A stretch of DNA of 64,000 nucleotides, taken from Demequina sp. NBRC 110054 (GTDB lineage: Bacteria; Actinomycetota; Actinomycetes; Actinomycetales; Demequinaceae). The stretch is from the NCBI RefSeq assembly GCF_002090115.1, contig NZ_BBRK01000005.1:372001-436000 (forward strand). Reading direction: 5' to 3'. The notes under the pieces are model-generated. The model worked only from the letters and a program-made list of their open reading frames with translations, did not search any database and was not told the DNA's origin. Positions 48,698 to 57,265 of this stretch are shown here, piece by piece (the first letter of the stretch is position 1; every line of letters begins with the position of its first letter). The translations under genes were made by a program, and so were the position numbers.

Positions 48698-49291
48698 TCA
48701 AAGTCCCTCGAAGAGGTCCGAGGTGCCGTCCCAGTCGACCTCCTTGGAGGTGAGCCGGTAGGCGCCCTTGCTCCACTCGAACATCATGATGGCACCGCCC
48801 TCGGAGGACGGGTAGACCGGCCACGCGACGCCCTTCATCTTCCCGAGGACCCGGCCTCCCGTCTCCATGCACAGCGTGCCGCTGGTGCCGGCGATCTTCC
48901 GGACCTGGGCGAGCGTCATCCCCTTCGTGATGCTTCGGTACTCCCGCTTCGTCATGGTGTCCGCCGTCTGCTTCGGCGTGAGCTGCCACAGCGCGATCTT
49001 GTCCGTCACGACCCAGTAGCCCGCCTTGCGCTCGAACACAAGCGTCACGAACCCGTCGTCGGACTCGGTGACGTCCCAGGTCCGCATCTGAGCACCGACG
49101 CCGCCGTCCACGTACTTGAAGTCCTCGGACCCGCGTGCTCCGAACACCTTCGCCACCTCGGCGAGCGTGTCGCCGATGTGCACCGCGGCGTACTCCCCTC
49201 GATCGACCTTGCGCGTGTCATCCGCGCTTGCGGTCGCGGTCCCACCCAGCGCCAACGCCAGTCCGAGCACCGCGGCCGTGATCGCCCTCAT
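48698..49291 (-). CDS. Secreted protein with tandem SmpA/OmlA (BLIP-like) repeats
   Basis: 197 aa. Signal peptide (MRAITAAVLGLALALGGTATASAD) followed by two copies of an SmpA/BLIP-like unit: VHIGDTLAEVAKVFGARGSED near residue 38 and ITKGMTLAQVRKIAGTSGT near residue 125, each leading into beta strands. Beta-lactamase inhibitor proteins and outer-membrane assembly lipoproteins share this fold, but nothing shows an inhibitory role here. No lipobox cysteine. ATG 49291 is chosen because it begins the signal peptide. Confidence 0.75.
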   Translation of the reverse strand: MRAITAAVLGLALALGGTATASADDTRKVDRGEYAAVHIGDTLAEVAKVFGARGSEDFKYVDGGVGAQMRTWDVTESDDGFVTLVFERKAGYWVVTDKIALWQLTPKQTADTMTKREYRSITKGMTLAQVRKIAGTSGTLCMETGGRVLGKMKGVAWPVYPSSEGGAIMMFEWSKGAYRLTSKEVDWDGTSDLFEGL

Positions 49292-49517
49292 CTTCACTTC
49301 TGTTCCCCTTGCCTGAACCGCCGCTGGCACCGGCGGCACCAGTCAACGGCGCCCGCTCAGCGACACCGGTCGTCTCGACCCCCCGAGGCGTGCGTGAGGC
49401 ATACATTAGCGCCCGCGGGTCGTCGTGCTGCACCAGGTGCCTTCAAATCTTGGGTGTGTCGCCGGTCCCGAGCGGCCTCGCGACCGCGGCGTCCTGACCA
49501 CGCAAAGCCAGACATGA

Positions 49518-49559
49518 CGAAGGGGTCGTCTCGCCGCTGTCGGCGAGACGACCCCTTCG
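49518..49559 (-). terminator. Terminator after the principal sigma factor gene
   Basis: A 19-bp perfect stem (49518-49536 with 49541-49559) and a CTGT loop, 14 bp after the sigma gene stop. 49292-49517 holds only the secreted-protein upstream region. Confidence 0.85.
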
Positions 49560-49572
49560 GAGAGAGAGTGCG

Positions 49573-50757
49573 TCAGTCCAGGTAGTCGCGCAGAACCTGC
49601 GAGCGCGACGGGTGACGCAGCTTCGACATGGTCTTCGACTCGATCTGGCGGATTCGCTCGCGGGTCACACCGAACACGCGGCCGATCTCGTCGAGCGTCT
49701 TCGGCTGGCCGTCGGTGAGCCCGAAACGCATGCCGACGACGCCGGCCTCGCGCTCCGAGAGCGTGTCCATGACCTTCGAGAGCTCCTCCTGGAGAAGCGT
49801 GAAGCCCACCGCGTCCGCGGGGACGACCGCCTCGGAGTCCTCGATGAGGTCTCCGAACTCCGAGTCGCCGTCCTCGCCCAGCGGGGTGTGGAGCGAGATG
49901 GGCTCGCGGCCGTACTTCTGGACCTCGACGACCTTCTCGGGCGTCATGTCGAGCTCCTTGGCGAGCTCCTCGGGCGTGGGCTCACGACCCAGGTCCTGAA
50001 GCATCTGGCGCTGCACGCGCGCGAGCTTGTTGATGACCTCGACCATGTGCACAGGGATGCGGATGGTGCGGGCCTGGTCCGCCATCGCGCGGGTGATCGC
50101 CTGACGGATCCACCACGTCGCGTAGGTCGAGAACTTGTAGCCCTTGGTGTAGTCGAACTTCTCGACGGCGCGGATGAGGCCGAGGTTGCCCTCCTGGATC
50201 AGGTCCAGGAACAGCATGCCGCGACCCGTGTAGCGCTTGGCGAGCGAGACCACGAGGCGCAGGTTGGCCTCAAGGAGGTGGTTCTTCGCGTGGCGTCCGT
50301 CGTTCGCGATCCACTCGAGCTCGCGACGGAGCTTCGGAGCGATCTTGTCGCCCGAGGCGAGCTTCTCCTCCGCGAACAGGCCCGCCTCGATGCGCTTCGC
50401 GAGGTCGACCTCCTGCTCGGCGTTGAGGAGCGCGACCTTTCCGATCTGCTTGAGGTAGTCCTTGACCGGGTCCGCGGTGGCGCCCGCGGTCGTCACCTGC
50501 TGCACAGGCGCGTCGTCGTCGGCGCGGTCGAGGACGAAGCCGGACTTCGAGTCCTCTTCCTCCTCCTTGACCTCGTCCGGGCCCTTCTCGTCCGCGAGAT
50601 CGTTCTGCGGCTCGTCGGAGTCGATGTCCTTGGCCTTGGCGGTGGACTTCGGCGCTGCCTTCTTAGCCGTGGAGGCGGCCTTCGAAGCCGTCTTCCTCGC
50701 GGTGGGCTTCTTCGCTGCGGTGGTCGTGGCGTTCTCCTTCGTCGTGTCGCCCGGCAT
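49573..50757 (-). CDS. sigA: RNA polymerase principal sigma factor (RpoD/SigA/HrdB)
   Basis: 394 aa. After a Lys/Ala-rich N-terminus (about 1-45) and an acidic stretch come region 1.2 ([22 protein letters not shown]), region 2 ([56 protein letters not shown], the housekeeping signature), region 3 and region 4 ([30 protein letters not shown]). All core functions depend on it. ATG 50757. The upstream region carries a SigR/SigH-type promoter motif, suggesting it is also boosted by disulfide or heat stress. Confidence 0.97.
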   Translation of the reverse strand: MPGDTTKENATTTAAKKPTARKTASKAASTAKKAAPKSTAKAKDIDSDEPQNDLADEKGPDEVKEEEEDSKSGFVLDRADDDAPVQQVTTAGATADPVKDYLKQIGKVALLNAEQEVDLAKRIEAGLFAEEKLASGDKIAPKLRRELEWIANDGRHAKNHLLEANLRLVVSLAKRYTGRGMLFLDLIQEGNLGLIRAVEKFDYTKGYKFSTYATWWIRQAITRAMADQARTIRIPVHMVEVINKLARVQRQMLQDLGREPTPEELAKELDMTPEKVVEVQKYGREPISLHTPLGEDGDSEFGDLIEDSEAVVPADAVGFTLLQEELSKVMDTLSEREAGVVGMRFGLTDGQPKTLDEIGRVFGVTRERIRQIESKTMSKLRHPSRSQVLRDYLD

Positions 50758-50922
50758 CCTGTCCGGGCTCCAGTCCTGCTGCGTGGCACGGTCACGGCTC
50801 GTCGGTCACAGCCACACTCCCAGAGGATCCAGGAACAACCACGACGAGGGCGGCACCGACCGTCTCTCGTGTGACGTGGGAGTGAGCGTTGAGGCCGGTG
50901 ACCGCCTCGCGCAAATCCATTA

Positions 50923-50954
50923 AAGTATAACGCGCACCGCAAGCGGAGTGTTCC
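50923..50954 (-). promoter_or_regulatory. SigR/SigH-type promoter upstream of sigA
   Basis: Minus-strand GGAAC (50954-50950), exactly 18 bp, then GTT (50931-50929): the GGAAY-N18/19-GTT pattern of SigR/SigH promoters. A TATACT (50928-50923) overlaps it, but no matching vegetative -35 lies 16-18 bp upstream. Confidence 0.6.
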
Positions 50955-50955
50955 A

Positions 50956-50980
50956 GATCCCGCAGGAATTCCTGCGGATC
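50956..50980 (-). terminator. Palindrome between DUF4192 gene and sigA promoter
   Basis: CGCAGGAATTCCTGCG (50961-50976) is a perfect 16-bp palindrome, flanked by GATC repeats. It lies 17-36 bp after the DUF4192 stop and may act as its terminator, or as an operator near the sigA promoter. There is no T-run. Confidence 0.5.
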
Positions 50981-50996
50981 CGTGGCCGCACCTGGC

Positions 50997-52016
50997 TCAG
51001 CGCTCCTCCCTCAGCCAACCAGGCAGGATACCGCGTGCCGCAGTCTCGCCCACGAGCGTCGCGAGGCGCGAACGGCCATCAGCTTCGAGCGCCTGGTCAG
51101 CCGCGAGAAGGCATCCTGCCTGGTCTCCCGCCCACCAGTCGAGCAGCGCCGTGACGGCGAGCGCGGCTGAGCGCTCCTCCCCCGCCGTCAGCTCGGAGAT
51201 GCGCCTCAGCACGGCCCGCGCCTGCTCCAGCTCGTCACCGACAGGCGCAAGGTGCCCATGCATCACCGCATCCAGCCTGCGTTCGGCACGCGCGTCCTGT
51301 CGATCCTCGAGCAGCGCCGCCTGCTCCTCTCCGTCGGCACCGAACACTGCGACGATCACCGCGTCCCTGACCGCAGGAACCGCGAGCCCCGCCGCGAGCC
51401 GTCCCAGACGCGGCACTGTGGGGACCTCGCCCCGAAGCGCCTGTGTCCACTCGGCAAGGGCGACGCGCCGCCACGAGGACTCTCCTTGGGCACGCCGCGC
51501 GACGAACCGCGTGCGCGCGCGGCGGACCCTCCGCCTGTCCGCGCGCCTGACCAGCTCGGCCTCGATCCGCTCGCATCCCAGGGCCACCTCCACATCGGCG
51601 AAGGCGCCGGGGAGCACGCGCCCGCCGGGCGGACAGCAGGCCGCATCGGTGCACCCCGGCGACCAGTAGCGATCGCGATGCACGACCCAGGTGTCCCGCA
51701 CCTCGAGCGCTCCTCGCCAGGCGTGGATCAGTGGCTCCGAGGCCTCGGCACCCCAGTCGACGGGCTCCTCCGCGAACTCGATCACGTGAACGCCGACGGC
51801 TCCGGTGCGTCGCGCCTCGCTCACGATCGCGGCGGCCATCGACTCCACGACGTCCTCGAGGAGGCAGTCCTCGCGATCGAGACGAGCGGTCATCGAGACA
51901 CGCTCGGCGCGGTTCATCCCCAGGACCACGATGGAGTCGCGGGGCCGGAAGCCCAGGAGCCTGGGCACGACGGCGATGAGATCGCCCGGGTCGGAGATTC
52001 TGATGATGTCGTCCAT
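50997..52016 (-). CDS. DUF4192 family protein
   Basis: 339-aa actinobacterial protein of unknown function. The family starts IIRISDPGDLIAVVPRLLGFRPRDSIVVLG, and the cysteine-rich block WSPGCTDAACCPPGGRVL is diagnostic. The C-terminal third is Ala-rich and helical (ISELTAGEERSAALAVTALLDWWAGD). ATG 52016. It is divergent from the polyprenyl synthase gene, with starts 110 bp apart. Confidence 0.87.
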   Translation of the reverse strand: MDDIIRISDPGDLIAVVPRLLGFRPRDSIVVLGMNRAERVSMTARLDREDCLLEDVVESMAAAIVSEARRTGAVGVHVIEFAEEPVDWGAEASEPLIHAWRGALEVRDTWVVHRDRYWSPGCTDAACCPPGGRVLPGAFADVEVALGCERIEAELVRRADRRRVRRARTRFVARRAQGESSWRRVALAEWTQALRGEVPTVPRLGRLAAGLAVPAVRDAVIVAVFGADGEEQAALLEDRQDARAERRLDAVMHGHLAPVGDELEQARAVLRRISELTAGEERSAALAVTALLDWWAGDQAGCLLAADQALEADGRSRLATLVGETAARGILPGWLREER

Positions 52017-52114
52017 GCCCCCAGCAGACCTTCGCCGACAGCGCCCACGGAGGCCGCCGCGAGAAACGGTGGAGGGACACGGGATCGATGAGGCCTGGGG
52101 ACGCCGCCGCACCC

Positions 52115-52120
52115 TAGGCT
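52115..52120 (+). promoter_or_regulatory. -10 box for leaderless polyprenyl synthase mRNA
   Basis: TAGGCT, 6 nt before GTG 52127. Confidence 0.5.
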
Positions 52121-52126
52121 GGTCGG

Positions 52127-53209
52127 GTGCCAGCCTCGATCGACCTCTCGCCCACCGCCGTCAAGGACCGCGTCGACGCCCGCATCCGCGAGACGCTCGA
52201 CGCCACCGCCCTCGCGCTCGCGCCCGCGGGCGCGGCAGGTGCGGAGATCATCGATGTGCTCGCCGAGTCGTCCCATGGGGGCAAGCGGCTGCGCGCGCTC
52301 CTCACCGTGGCCTCGCACGCGGCTCACGGCGGCGCAGCGGACGCGGCGGCGGTCTCGGTCGCCGCGGCGCTCGAATGGTTCCAGACCGCGGCGCTGATCC
52401 ACGATGACGTGCTCGACGAATCGGACACTCGGCGCGGCCGACCCGCCGCTCACCGCAGGTTCGAGGAGATGCTCGGCGACGTGGCCGAGGCCGGCACGGC
52501 CCCGCAGCTCGGCAGGTCCGCAGGAGTGCTCGCCGGCGACGTCGCCCTCATGACCTCTCACCGCGCCCTTGACGGGGCGCTCGTCGCGCTGGCGGACCCC
52601 AGGCCAGTCGCGGAGCTGTTCGCCTCGATGGCGGAGCTCGTCACCGCGGGCCAGTACCTCGACATGCGGCTCGCCGCGACGCCGCTGGCCGACCTGGCCG
52701 GCCAGCGGGAGTCGATCATGGCCACGATGCGATGCAAGACCGCCTCCTATTCCGCAGAGGCGCCGCTCGCGCTCGGCGCCGCGGTCGCCGGCGCCGACGC
52801 CACCCGGATCGACGCGATGAAGCAGGTGGGCGTCCCCCTGGGGATCGCCTTCCAGCTCCGCGATGACGTCCTGGGTCTGATCGGCGCTCCCGAGGTCACC
52901 GGCAAGCCCGCAGGCGACGACGTGCGCGAAGGCAAGCGCACGCTCCTGCTGTGGCACGCGTGGACGTCGGGCAGCGACGCGCAGCGTCGCGCGATCCACG
53001 CGGCCCTCGGGCGTAGAGACGCCGATCAGGCAGAGGTGGACGACGCGGTGGCGGCGATCGTCGAGGCCGGCGGCGTCGCCGAGGCCGAGCACGAGATCGA
53101 GTCCCTGACGCAACCCGCGCTCACACGGCTCGACTCGCTCGAGCTGGAAGCCGCGGGGGCTGCTGTTCTCCGTGACCTCGCGGAGCGCCTCACGGCGCGC
53201 GCTTCGTAG
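52127..53209 (+). CDS. Polyprenyl diphosphate synthase (IdsA-like)
   Basis: 360-aa trans-isoprenyl diphosphate synthase, likely making geranylgeranyl or longer diphosphate from the MEP pathway products supplied by dxs. Motifs: GGKRLRALL, first aspartate-rich motif ALIHDDVLDESDTRRGRPA, KTASYSAEAPLALGA, and second motif FQLRDDVLGLIG followed by GDDVREGKRTLL. The position before an Rv2175c-like gene and a PASTA kinase mirrors mycobacterial idsA2. Chain length cannot be read with certainty. Confidence 0.9.
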   Translation: MPASIDLSPTAVKDRVDARIRETLDATALALAPAGAAGAEIIDVLAESSHGGKRLRALLTVASHAAHGGAADAAAVSVAAALEWFQTAALIHDDVLDESDTRRGRPAAHRRFEEMLGDVAEAGTAPQLGRSAGVLAGDVALMTSHRALDGALVALADPRPVAELFASMAELVTAGQYLDMRLAATPLADLAGQRESIMATMRCKTASYSAEAPLALGAAVAGADATRIDAMKQVGVPLGIAFQLRDDVLGLIGAPEVTGKPAGDDVREGKRTLLLWHAWTSGSDAQRRAIHAALGRRDADQAEVDDAVAAIVEAGGVAEAEHEIESLTQPALTRLDSLELEAAGAAVLRDLAERLTARAS

Positions 53210-53218
53210 TCGGGCGCC

Positions 53219-53569
53219 TCAGAGCAGCGTCTGCGCCGCCCGCCGCACCGCCGCGCGCTGACCCTGCCGCAGCGCCTCCATCGGCGTCGAGCCGAGCTCG
53301 TCCGCGGGCGTGAACAGCCAGTCCATCGCCTCGTCGTCGGTCAGCCCCATGTCGAGAAGCAGGGTCAGCGTGCCCTTGAGGGTGGCGATGATGTGAGGCG
53401 CGTGGTCTCCGGGGACGATGAAGTCCGCGGGCAGGGACAGCGCATTGTTGTCGCCACGACGCACCGCGATGAGGGCCCGGTCGCGAAGCAGGTCGCGGAT
53501 ACGGGAGTCGCGCACCGAGATGCGTGCGGCGAACTCGGGGATGGACAGCCATTCGATGTCGTTGCTCAC
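53219..53569 (-). CDS. Rv2175c-like DNA-binding protein
   Basis: 116 aa. The N-terminal winged helix-turn-helix reads IEWLSIPEFAARISVRDSRIRDLLRDRALIAVRRG; the helical C-terminal domain reads LTLLLDMGLTDDEAMDWLFTPADELGSTPMEALR, the Rv2175c family pattern. In M. tuberculosis Rv2175c is a substrate of the kinase PknL encoded beside it; here too a kinase gene is close (55182). GTG 53569 lies 6 nt after TACGCT, a leaderless pattern. Confidence 0.88.
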   Translation of the reverse strand: MSNDIEWLSIPEFAARISVRDSRIRDLLRDRALIAVRRGDNNALSLPADFIVPGDHAPHIIATLKGTLTLLLDMGLTDDEAMDWLFTPADELGSTPMEALRQGQRAAVRRAAQTLL

Positions 53570-53575
53570 CCGCTC

Positions 53576-53581
53576 AGCGTA
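53576..53581 (-). promoter_or_regulatory. -10 box for leaderless Rv2175c-like mRNA
   Basis: Minus-strand TACGCT, 6 nt before GTG 53569. Confidence 0.5.
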
Positions 53582-53635
53582 TAGAACGTCTCGCCACCCC
53601 TTGCCCGTGGGCCTGACCTGACTTACAGTCACTTG

Positions 53636-53651
53636 TGTCACATCTGTCACA
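53636..53651. promoter_or_regulatory. Candidate Crp/GlxR site before LysM transglycosylase
   Basis: TGTCA-N6-TCACA, one mismatch from the TGTGA-N6-TCACA consensus of Crp/GlxR regulators, 30 bp upstream of GTG 53682. Confidence 0.5.
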
Positions 53652-53681
53652 AATGCCCCACGTGCCACACAGGAGGCCCAC

Positions 53682-55046
53682 GTGAACAGCACCATCTCCC
53701 CACGCCTGCACGCCCCCCGCGGCGCTCGCCGAGCGGCCGCCGGCATCGTCGCCGCACTCGCGCTCACGACCGCCGGCACCCTGCCTGCAGCCGCCGACGA
53801 AAGACACCGGGTGTCCTCCGGAGAGACCGTGAGCGGCCTCGCGGTCGCCTACGGCACCACGGTCGCGAGGATCGTCTCCGCCAACGGGCTCGACTCACGG
53901 GCGACGATCTACGTCGGGCAGACGCTCTCGATCCCCACCTCGGTCGCGGCGACCACGCCCTCGTCCTCGGCGAGCGGCAGCTCCACGTACACCGTCGTCG
54001 CCGGCGACACGGTGTGGGACCTGGCGCGCAGCCACGGCACGACCGTGGCGGCGATCATCTCCGCCAACTCGCTGAGCTCCTCGGCGACGATCCGCATCGG
54101 ACAGACCCTGTCGATCCCGGGCGGCTCGTCGTCGTCAGGGACCACCGCATCGTCCTCGTCGTCGACCACGACGGTCACGCACACGGTCAGGTCGGGCGAC
54201 ACCGTGTGGGACCTCGCACGCAAGCACGGGACCTCAGTGGCGAGGATCGTGTCCGCGAACGGGCTGCCGTCGTCGGCGGTCATCACCGTCGGCCAGCGAC
54301 TGAGGATTCCCGGCGCCACCTCCGCGGGCACCTCCACCGCGACGGGCTCGACCTCCTCGTCACTCGCCACCGAGGACAACATCGACTCCTTCGGCACGAG
54401 CACCGCGTCGCACACGGTGACGAGCGGCGAGACACTGTCCAGCATCGCCGCCAAGCACGGCGTCACGGTGTCGGCGATCGTCTCCGCCAACGGGATCAAG
54501 AACCCGTCGCTGATTCGCATCGGGCAGACGCTCACGATCCCGGGGGCTGTTGCGTCGGGCCTGGTAGGCGACACCTTCGCGGGCCGCACCTACGCGCCCG
54601 AGGTGGTCGCCTCTGCCAACCAGAACAAGGCCACCCTGCTCGCGATGTCCGTGCCCTCCAAGGAGGAGATCCAGTCCATGGTCGTCGCCACCGCATCGTC
54701 CATGGGTGTCGACACCGCGCTCGCGCAGGCGGTGGCGTATCAGGAGTCGGGCTTCAACATGACGGCGGTCTCCCCCGCCAACGCGATCGGCGCGATGCAG
54801 GTCATTCCCACCTCGGGAGACTGGGCCTCCGACATGGTCGGCCGCGAGCTCAACCTGCTCGATGCGGACGACAACGTCGTGGCCGGCGTCGCGATCCTGC
54901 GCCAGCTGCTCCGCACCAGCAGCTCGCTCGAGACAGCGATCGCCGGGTATTATCAGGGGGCCGCATCCGTGAGGAAGTACGGGATGTTCGCCGATACCGA
55001 GAGGTACGTCGCAAGCGTCCTGGCACTCATGGAGCGATTCGACTGA
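53682..55046 (+). CDS. Secreted LysM lytic transglycosylase
   Basis: 454-aa cell-wall hydrolase. Signal peptide (about 15-40, ending LPAAADE), then four LysM peptidoglycan-binding repeats (HRVSSGETVSGLAVAYGTTV; YTVVAGDTVWDLARSHGTTV; HTVRSGDTVWDLARKHGTSV; HTVTSGETLSSIAAKHGVTV) separated by Ser/Thr linkers. The C-terminal SLT domain has the catalytic glutamate in AVAYQESGFNMTAVSPANAIGAMQVIP and AIAGYYQGAASV. GTG 53682 follows AGGAGG. Likely remodels wall during growth or resuscitation, near the PASTA kinase that senses wall fragments. Confidence 0.93.
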   Translation: MNSTISPRLHAPRGARRAAAGIVAALALTTAGTLPAAADERHRVSSGETVSGLAVAYGTTVARIVSANGLDSRATIYVGQTLSIPTSVAATTPSSSASGSSTYTVVAGDTVWDLARSHGTTVAAIISANSLSSSATIRIGQTLSIPGGSSSSGTTASSSSSTTTVTHTVRSGDTVWDLARKHGTSVARIVSANGLPSSAVITVGQRLRIPGATSAGTSTATGSTSSSLATEDNIDSFGTSTASHTVTSGETLSSIAAKHGVTVSAIVSANGIKNPSLIRIGQTLTIPGAVASGLVGDTFAGRTYAPEVVASANQNKATLLAMSVPSKEEIQSMVVATASSMGVDTALAQAVAYQESGFNMTAVSPANAIGAMQVIPTSGDWASDMVGRELNLLDADDNVVAGVAILRQLLRTSSSLETAIAGYYQGAASVRKYGMFADTERYVASVLALMERFD

Positions 55047-55169
55047 CGACCGCCGTTGAGGGGCGGTTCCGGGCCCGATGAAGAAGGCCAGGAGCGGTCC
55101 GACGTCCGAGATCGTTGTCACCTCACGCCGCGCGGCGAAGGCCTCCGCGGCCCCCTCATGTCCCCCAAC

Positions 55170-55175
55170 TAGAAT
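55170..55175 (+). promoter_or_regulatory. -10 box for leaderless kinase mRNA
   Basis: TAGAAT, 6 nt before GTG 55182, the same hexamer and spacing as parE. Confidence 0.5.
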
Positions 55176-55181
55176 GTGCCT

Positions 55182-57176
55182 GTGTCAGAGACCCTCACCG
55201 ATCCCCTGCTCGGCCGCCTGATCGACGGCCGCTACGAGGTGCGCTCGCGCGTCGCCGCGGGCGGCATGGCCACGGTCTATGTCGCGTTCGACCGCCGACT
55301 CGAGCGCGAGGTCGCCATCAAGGTCATGAGCCCGCACCTCGGCGACCGCGGCGACACGGCGCGCTTCGCCTCGCGATTCCGCGCCGAGGCCCGCGCGGCC
55401 GCCCGCCTCACGCACCCCGGCATGGTCCGCGTCTACGACCAGGGACTCGACGGCGACATCGCCTACCTGACCATGGAGTACGTCGAGGGCGAGAACCTCC
55501 GTTCCCGCATCGCGCATGAGCGCACCCTCACGCTCGGTGAGTCCCTCGCGATCACCGACCAGGTCCTCGACGCCCTCGCCGCGGCCCACCGCCTCGGCCT
55601 TGTCCACCGCGACATCAAGCCGGAGAACGTGCTGCTCGACAGCGAGGGTCGCGCGAAGCTCGCCGACTTCGGACTCTCGCGCGCCATCGAGGACGCGGCC
55701 TCGACCACCACGACCAACGGGCTGATCATGGGCACCGTCGCCTACCTCAGCCCTGAGCTCGTGTCCCATGGCACGGCAAGCGCCGCGACCGACCTGTACG
55801 CGGTGGGCATCCTGCTGTTCGAGATGATCACCGGGCGGCAGCCGTTCACCGGCGACAACCCGCACGAGGTCGCCTCGATGCACGTGCGCCAGGAGGTGCC
55901 CGTCCCTTCCGCGCACGTCCCATGGCTGCCTGCCGAGATCGACGCCTTCGTGCAGCGCCTCACGGCTCGCGACCCCGAGGGCCGCCCGACCGACGCGGCC
56001 GTGGCCCTGGCCGAGCTGCAGCGTGTGCGCGCGGTCATGGACGACCCGACCCTCGATCGCCGCGCCGACCCGCCGTCGGGTTCGCTGCCGGTCCGCATGG
56101 ACCTCGACCCGGACGCCACCACCGTCTTCGACCCCGCCCCTGCGGGTTCGACCGTTGCACTTCCCGTGGGGCTCGCGACCGTCGACAGCGAGGAGCCTCT
56201 CGAGGCCGAGGTGCTCTCGGGCCCCCTCGTCGTGCCCCCGACCGAGCGCAAGCGCCCGCGCCCCGCCCTCTGGATCGGAGCGATCACCGTCGCCGTGCTC
56301 GTGCTCGGCCTGCTCGGCGGATGGTGGTACGTGGCCATCGGCCCCGGCGCCTACTCCGCCGTGCCGGACGTCACCGGTCTGACCGAGGAGGAGGCCGCAT
56401 CGACGCTCGAGGAGGCGGGCTTCGTCCTGCTCGACCCGGAGCGCGCCTATGACGACCAGGTGGAGGCGGGCATCGTCCTGTCCACCTCGCCCGAGCCGGA
56501 CGATCGCGTGCTCAACGGCTCCGAGATCACGCTCACCGTCTCCGACGGACCGCGCATGGCCACCGTCCCCGAGGTGGAGGGACAGTCCAGGGACGATGCG
56601 GAGGCCGCAATCTACGACGCGGGCTTCGACGACGACACGGTCACGATCAAGCGCACGTACTCGGACACTGTCTCCAAGGGGACCGTCCTGTCGGTCGACC
56701 CCGCCGAGGGCGAGACGCTTCGCCACGACGACGCGCTCACTCTCACCGTCTCGCGCGGACCCGAGCCGATCACGATCCCGAACGTCTTCGGCATGACCGA
56801 GGCGGCGGCTCAGGACGCGCTCGACGACTATGCGCTCGAGGTGACCATCGAGTACGGGCGCACCGACGCGGTCGACACCGGGGAGGTGTACGCGCAGACG
56901 CCCGGCGCCGGCTCCGAGGGCTTCCGCACCGACAGCATGACGATCACGGTGTCCGAGGGCCTGCCACTGGTCGAGGTGCCGAACTTCGTCGACATGAACG
57001 CGGAGGAGGCAGCCGCGGCCGCCGAGGCCGCGAACCTCAACGTCGAGTTCAGCCCGCGGTTCTGGGACTTCATCACGGGCGACCTCGACAAGAAGTCGAC
57101 CATCGTGGACCAGAACGTCGAGGCCGCGACGTGGGTTGAGCAGGGCACGACGGTCTACCTGGTCTACGACAACTGA
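55182..57176 (+). CDS. Membrane serine/threonine kinase with four PASTA domains
   Basis: 664-aa PknB/PknL-type kinase. The kinase domain (about 15-285) has the glycine loop VAAGGMATVYVA, AIKVM lysine, catalytic LVHRDIKPENVLLD, DFGLSRA and an activation loop with TTTTNG. A juxtamembrane linker leads to one transmembrane segment (about 363-385), then four extracellular PASTA repeats starting at AVPDVTGLTEEEA, ATVPEVEGQSRDDA, ITIPNVFGMTEAAA and VEVPNFVDMNAEEA. It senses peptidoglycan or lipid II and phosphorylates growth regulators. GTG 55182 is chosen over GTG 55176 because of the TAGAAT box. Confidence 0.94.
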   Translation: MSETLTDPLLGRLIDGRYEVRSRVAAGGMATVYVAFDRRLEREVAIKVMSPHLGDRGDTARFASRFRAEARAAARLTHPGMVRVYDQGLDGDIAYLTMEYVEGENLRSRIAHERTLTLGESLAITDQVLDALAAAHRLGLVHRDIKPENVLLDSEGRAKLADFGLSRAIEDAASTTTTNGLIMGTVAYLSPELVSHGTASAATDLYAVGILLFEMITGRQPFTGDNPHEVASMHVRQEVPVPSAHVPWLPAEIDAFVQRLTARDPEGRPTDAAVALAELQRVRAVMDDPTLDRRADPPSGSLPVRMDLDPDATTVFDPAPAGSTVALPVGLATVDSEEPLEAEVLSGPLVVPPTERKRPRPALWIGAITVAVLVLGLLGGWWYVAIGPGAYSAVPDVTGLTEEEAASTLEEAGFVLLDPERAYDDQVEAGIVLSTSPEPDDRVLNGSEITLTVSDGPRMATVPEVEGQSRDDAEAAIYDAGFDDDTVTIKRTYSDTVSKGTVLSVDPAEGETLRHDDALTLTVSRGPEPITIPNVFGMTEAAAQDALDDYALEVTIEYGRTDAVDTGEVYAQTPGAGSEGFRTDSMTITVSEGLPLVEVPNFVDMNAEEAAAAAEAANLNVEFSPRFWDFITGDLDKKSTIVDQNVEAATWVEQGTTVYLVYDN

Positions 57177-57193
57177 CGTCCGCCGCATAGAGC

Positions 57194-57237
57194 CGAAAGA
57201 GGCGGGGACCGGCTGATGCCGGGCCCCGCCTCTTTCG
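57194..57237. terminator. Bidirectional terminator between kinase and aroG
   Basis: Stem 57194-57207 with 57224-57237 (14 bp) and a nested CCGG/CCGG pair. Short A/T tracts at the outer ends suit both directions. Confidence 0.8.
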
Positions 57238-57265
57238 TCTGTGCTCGTGCGACGAGCGGTGTGGA

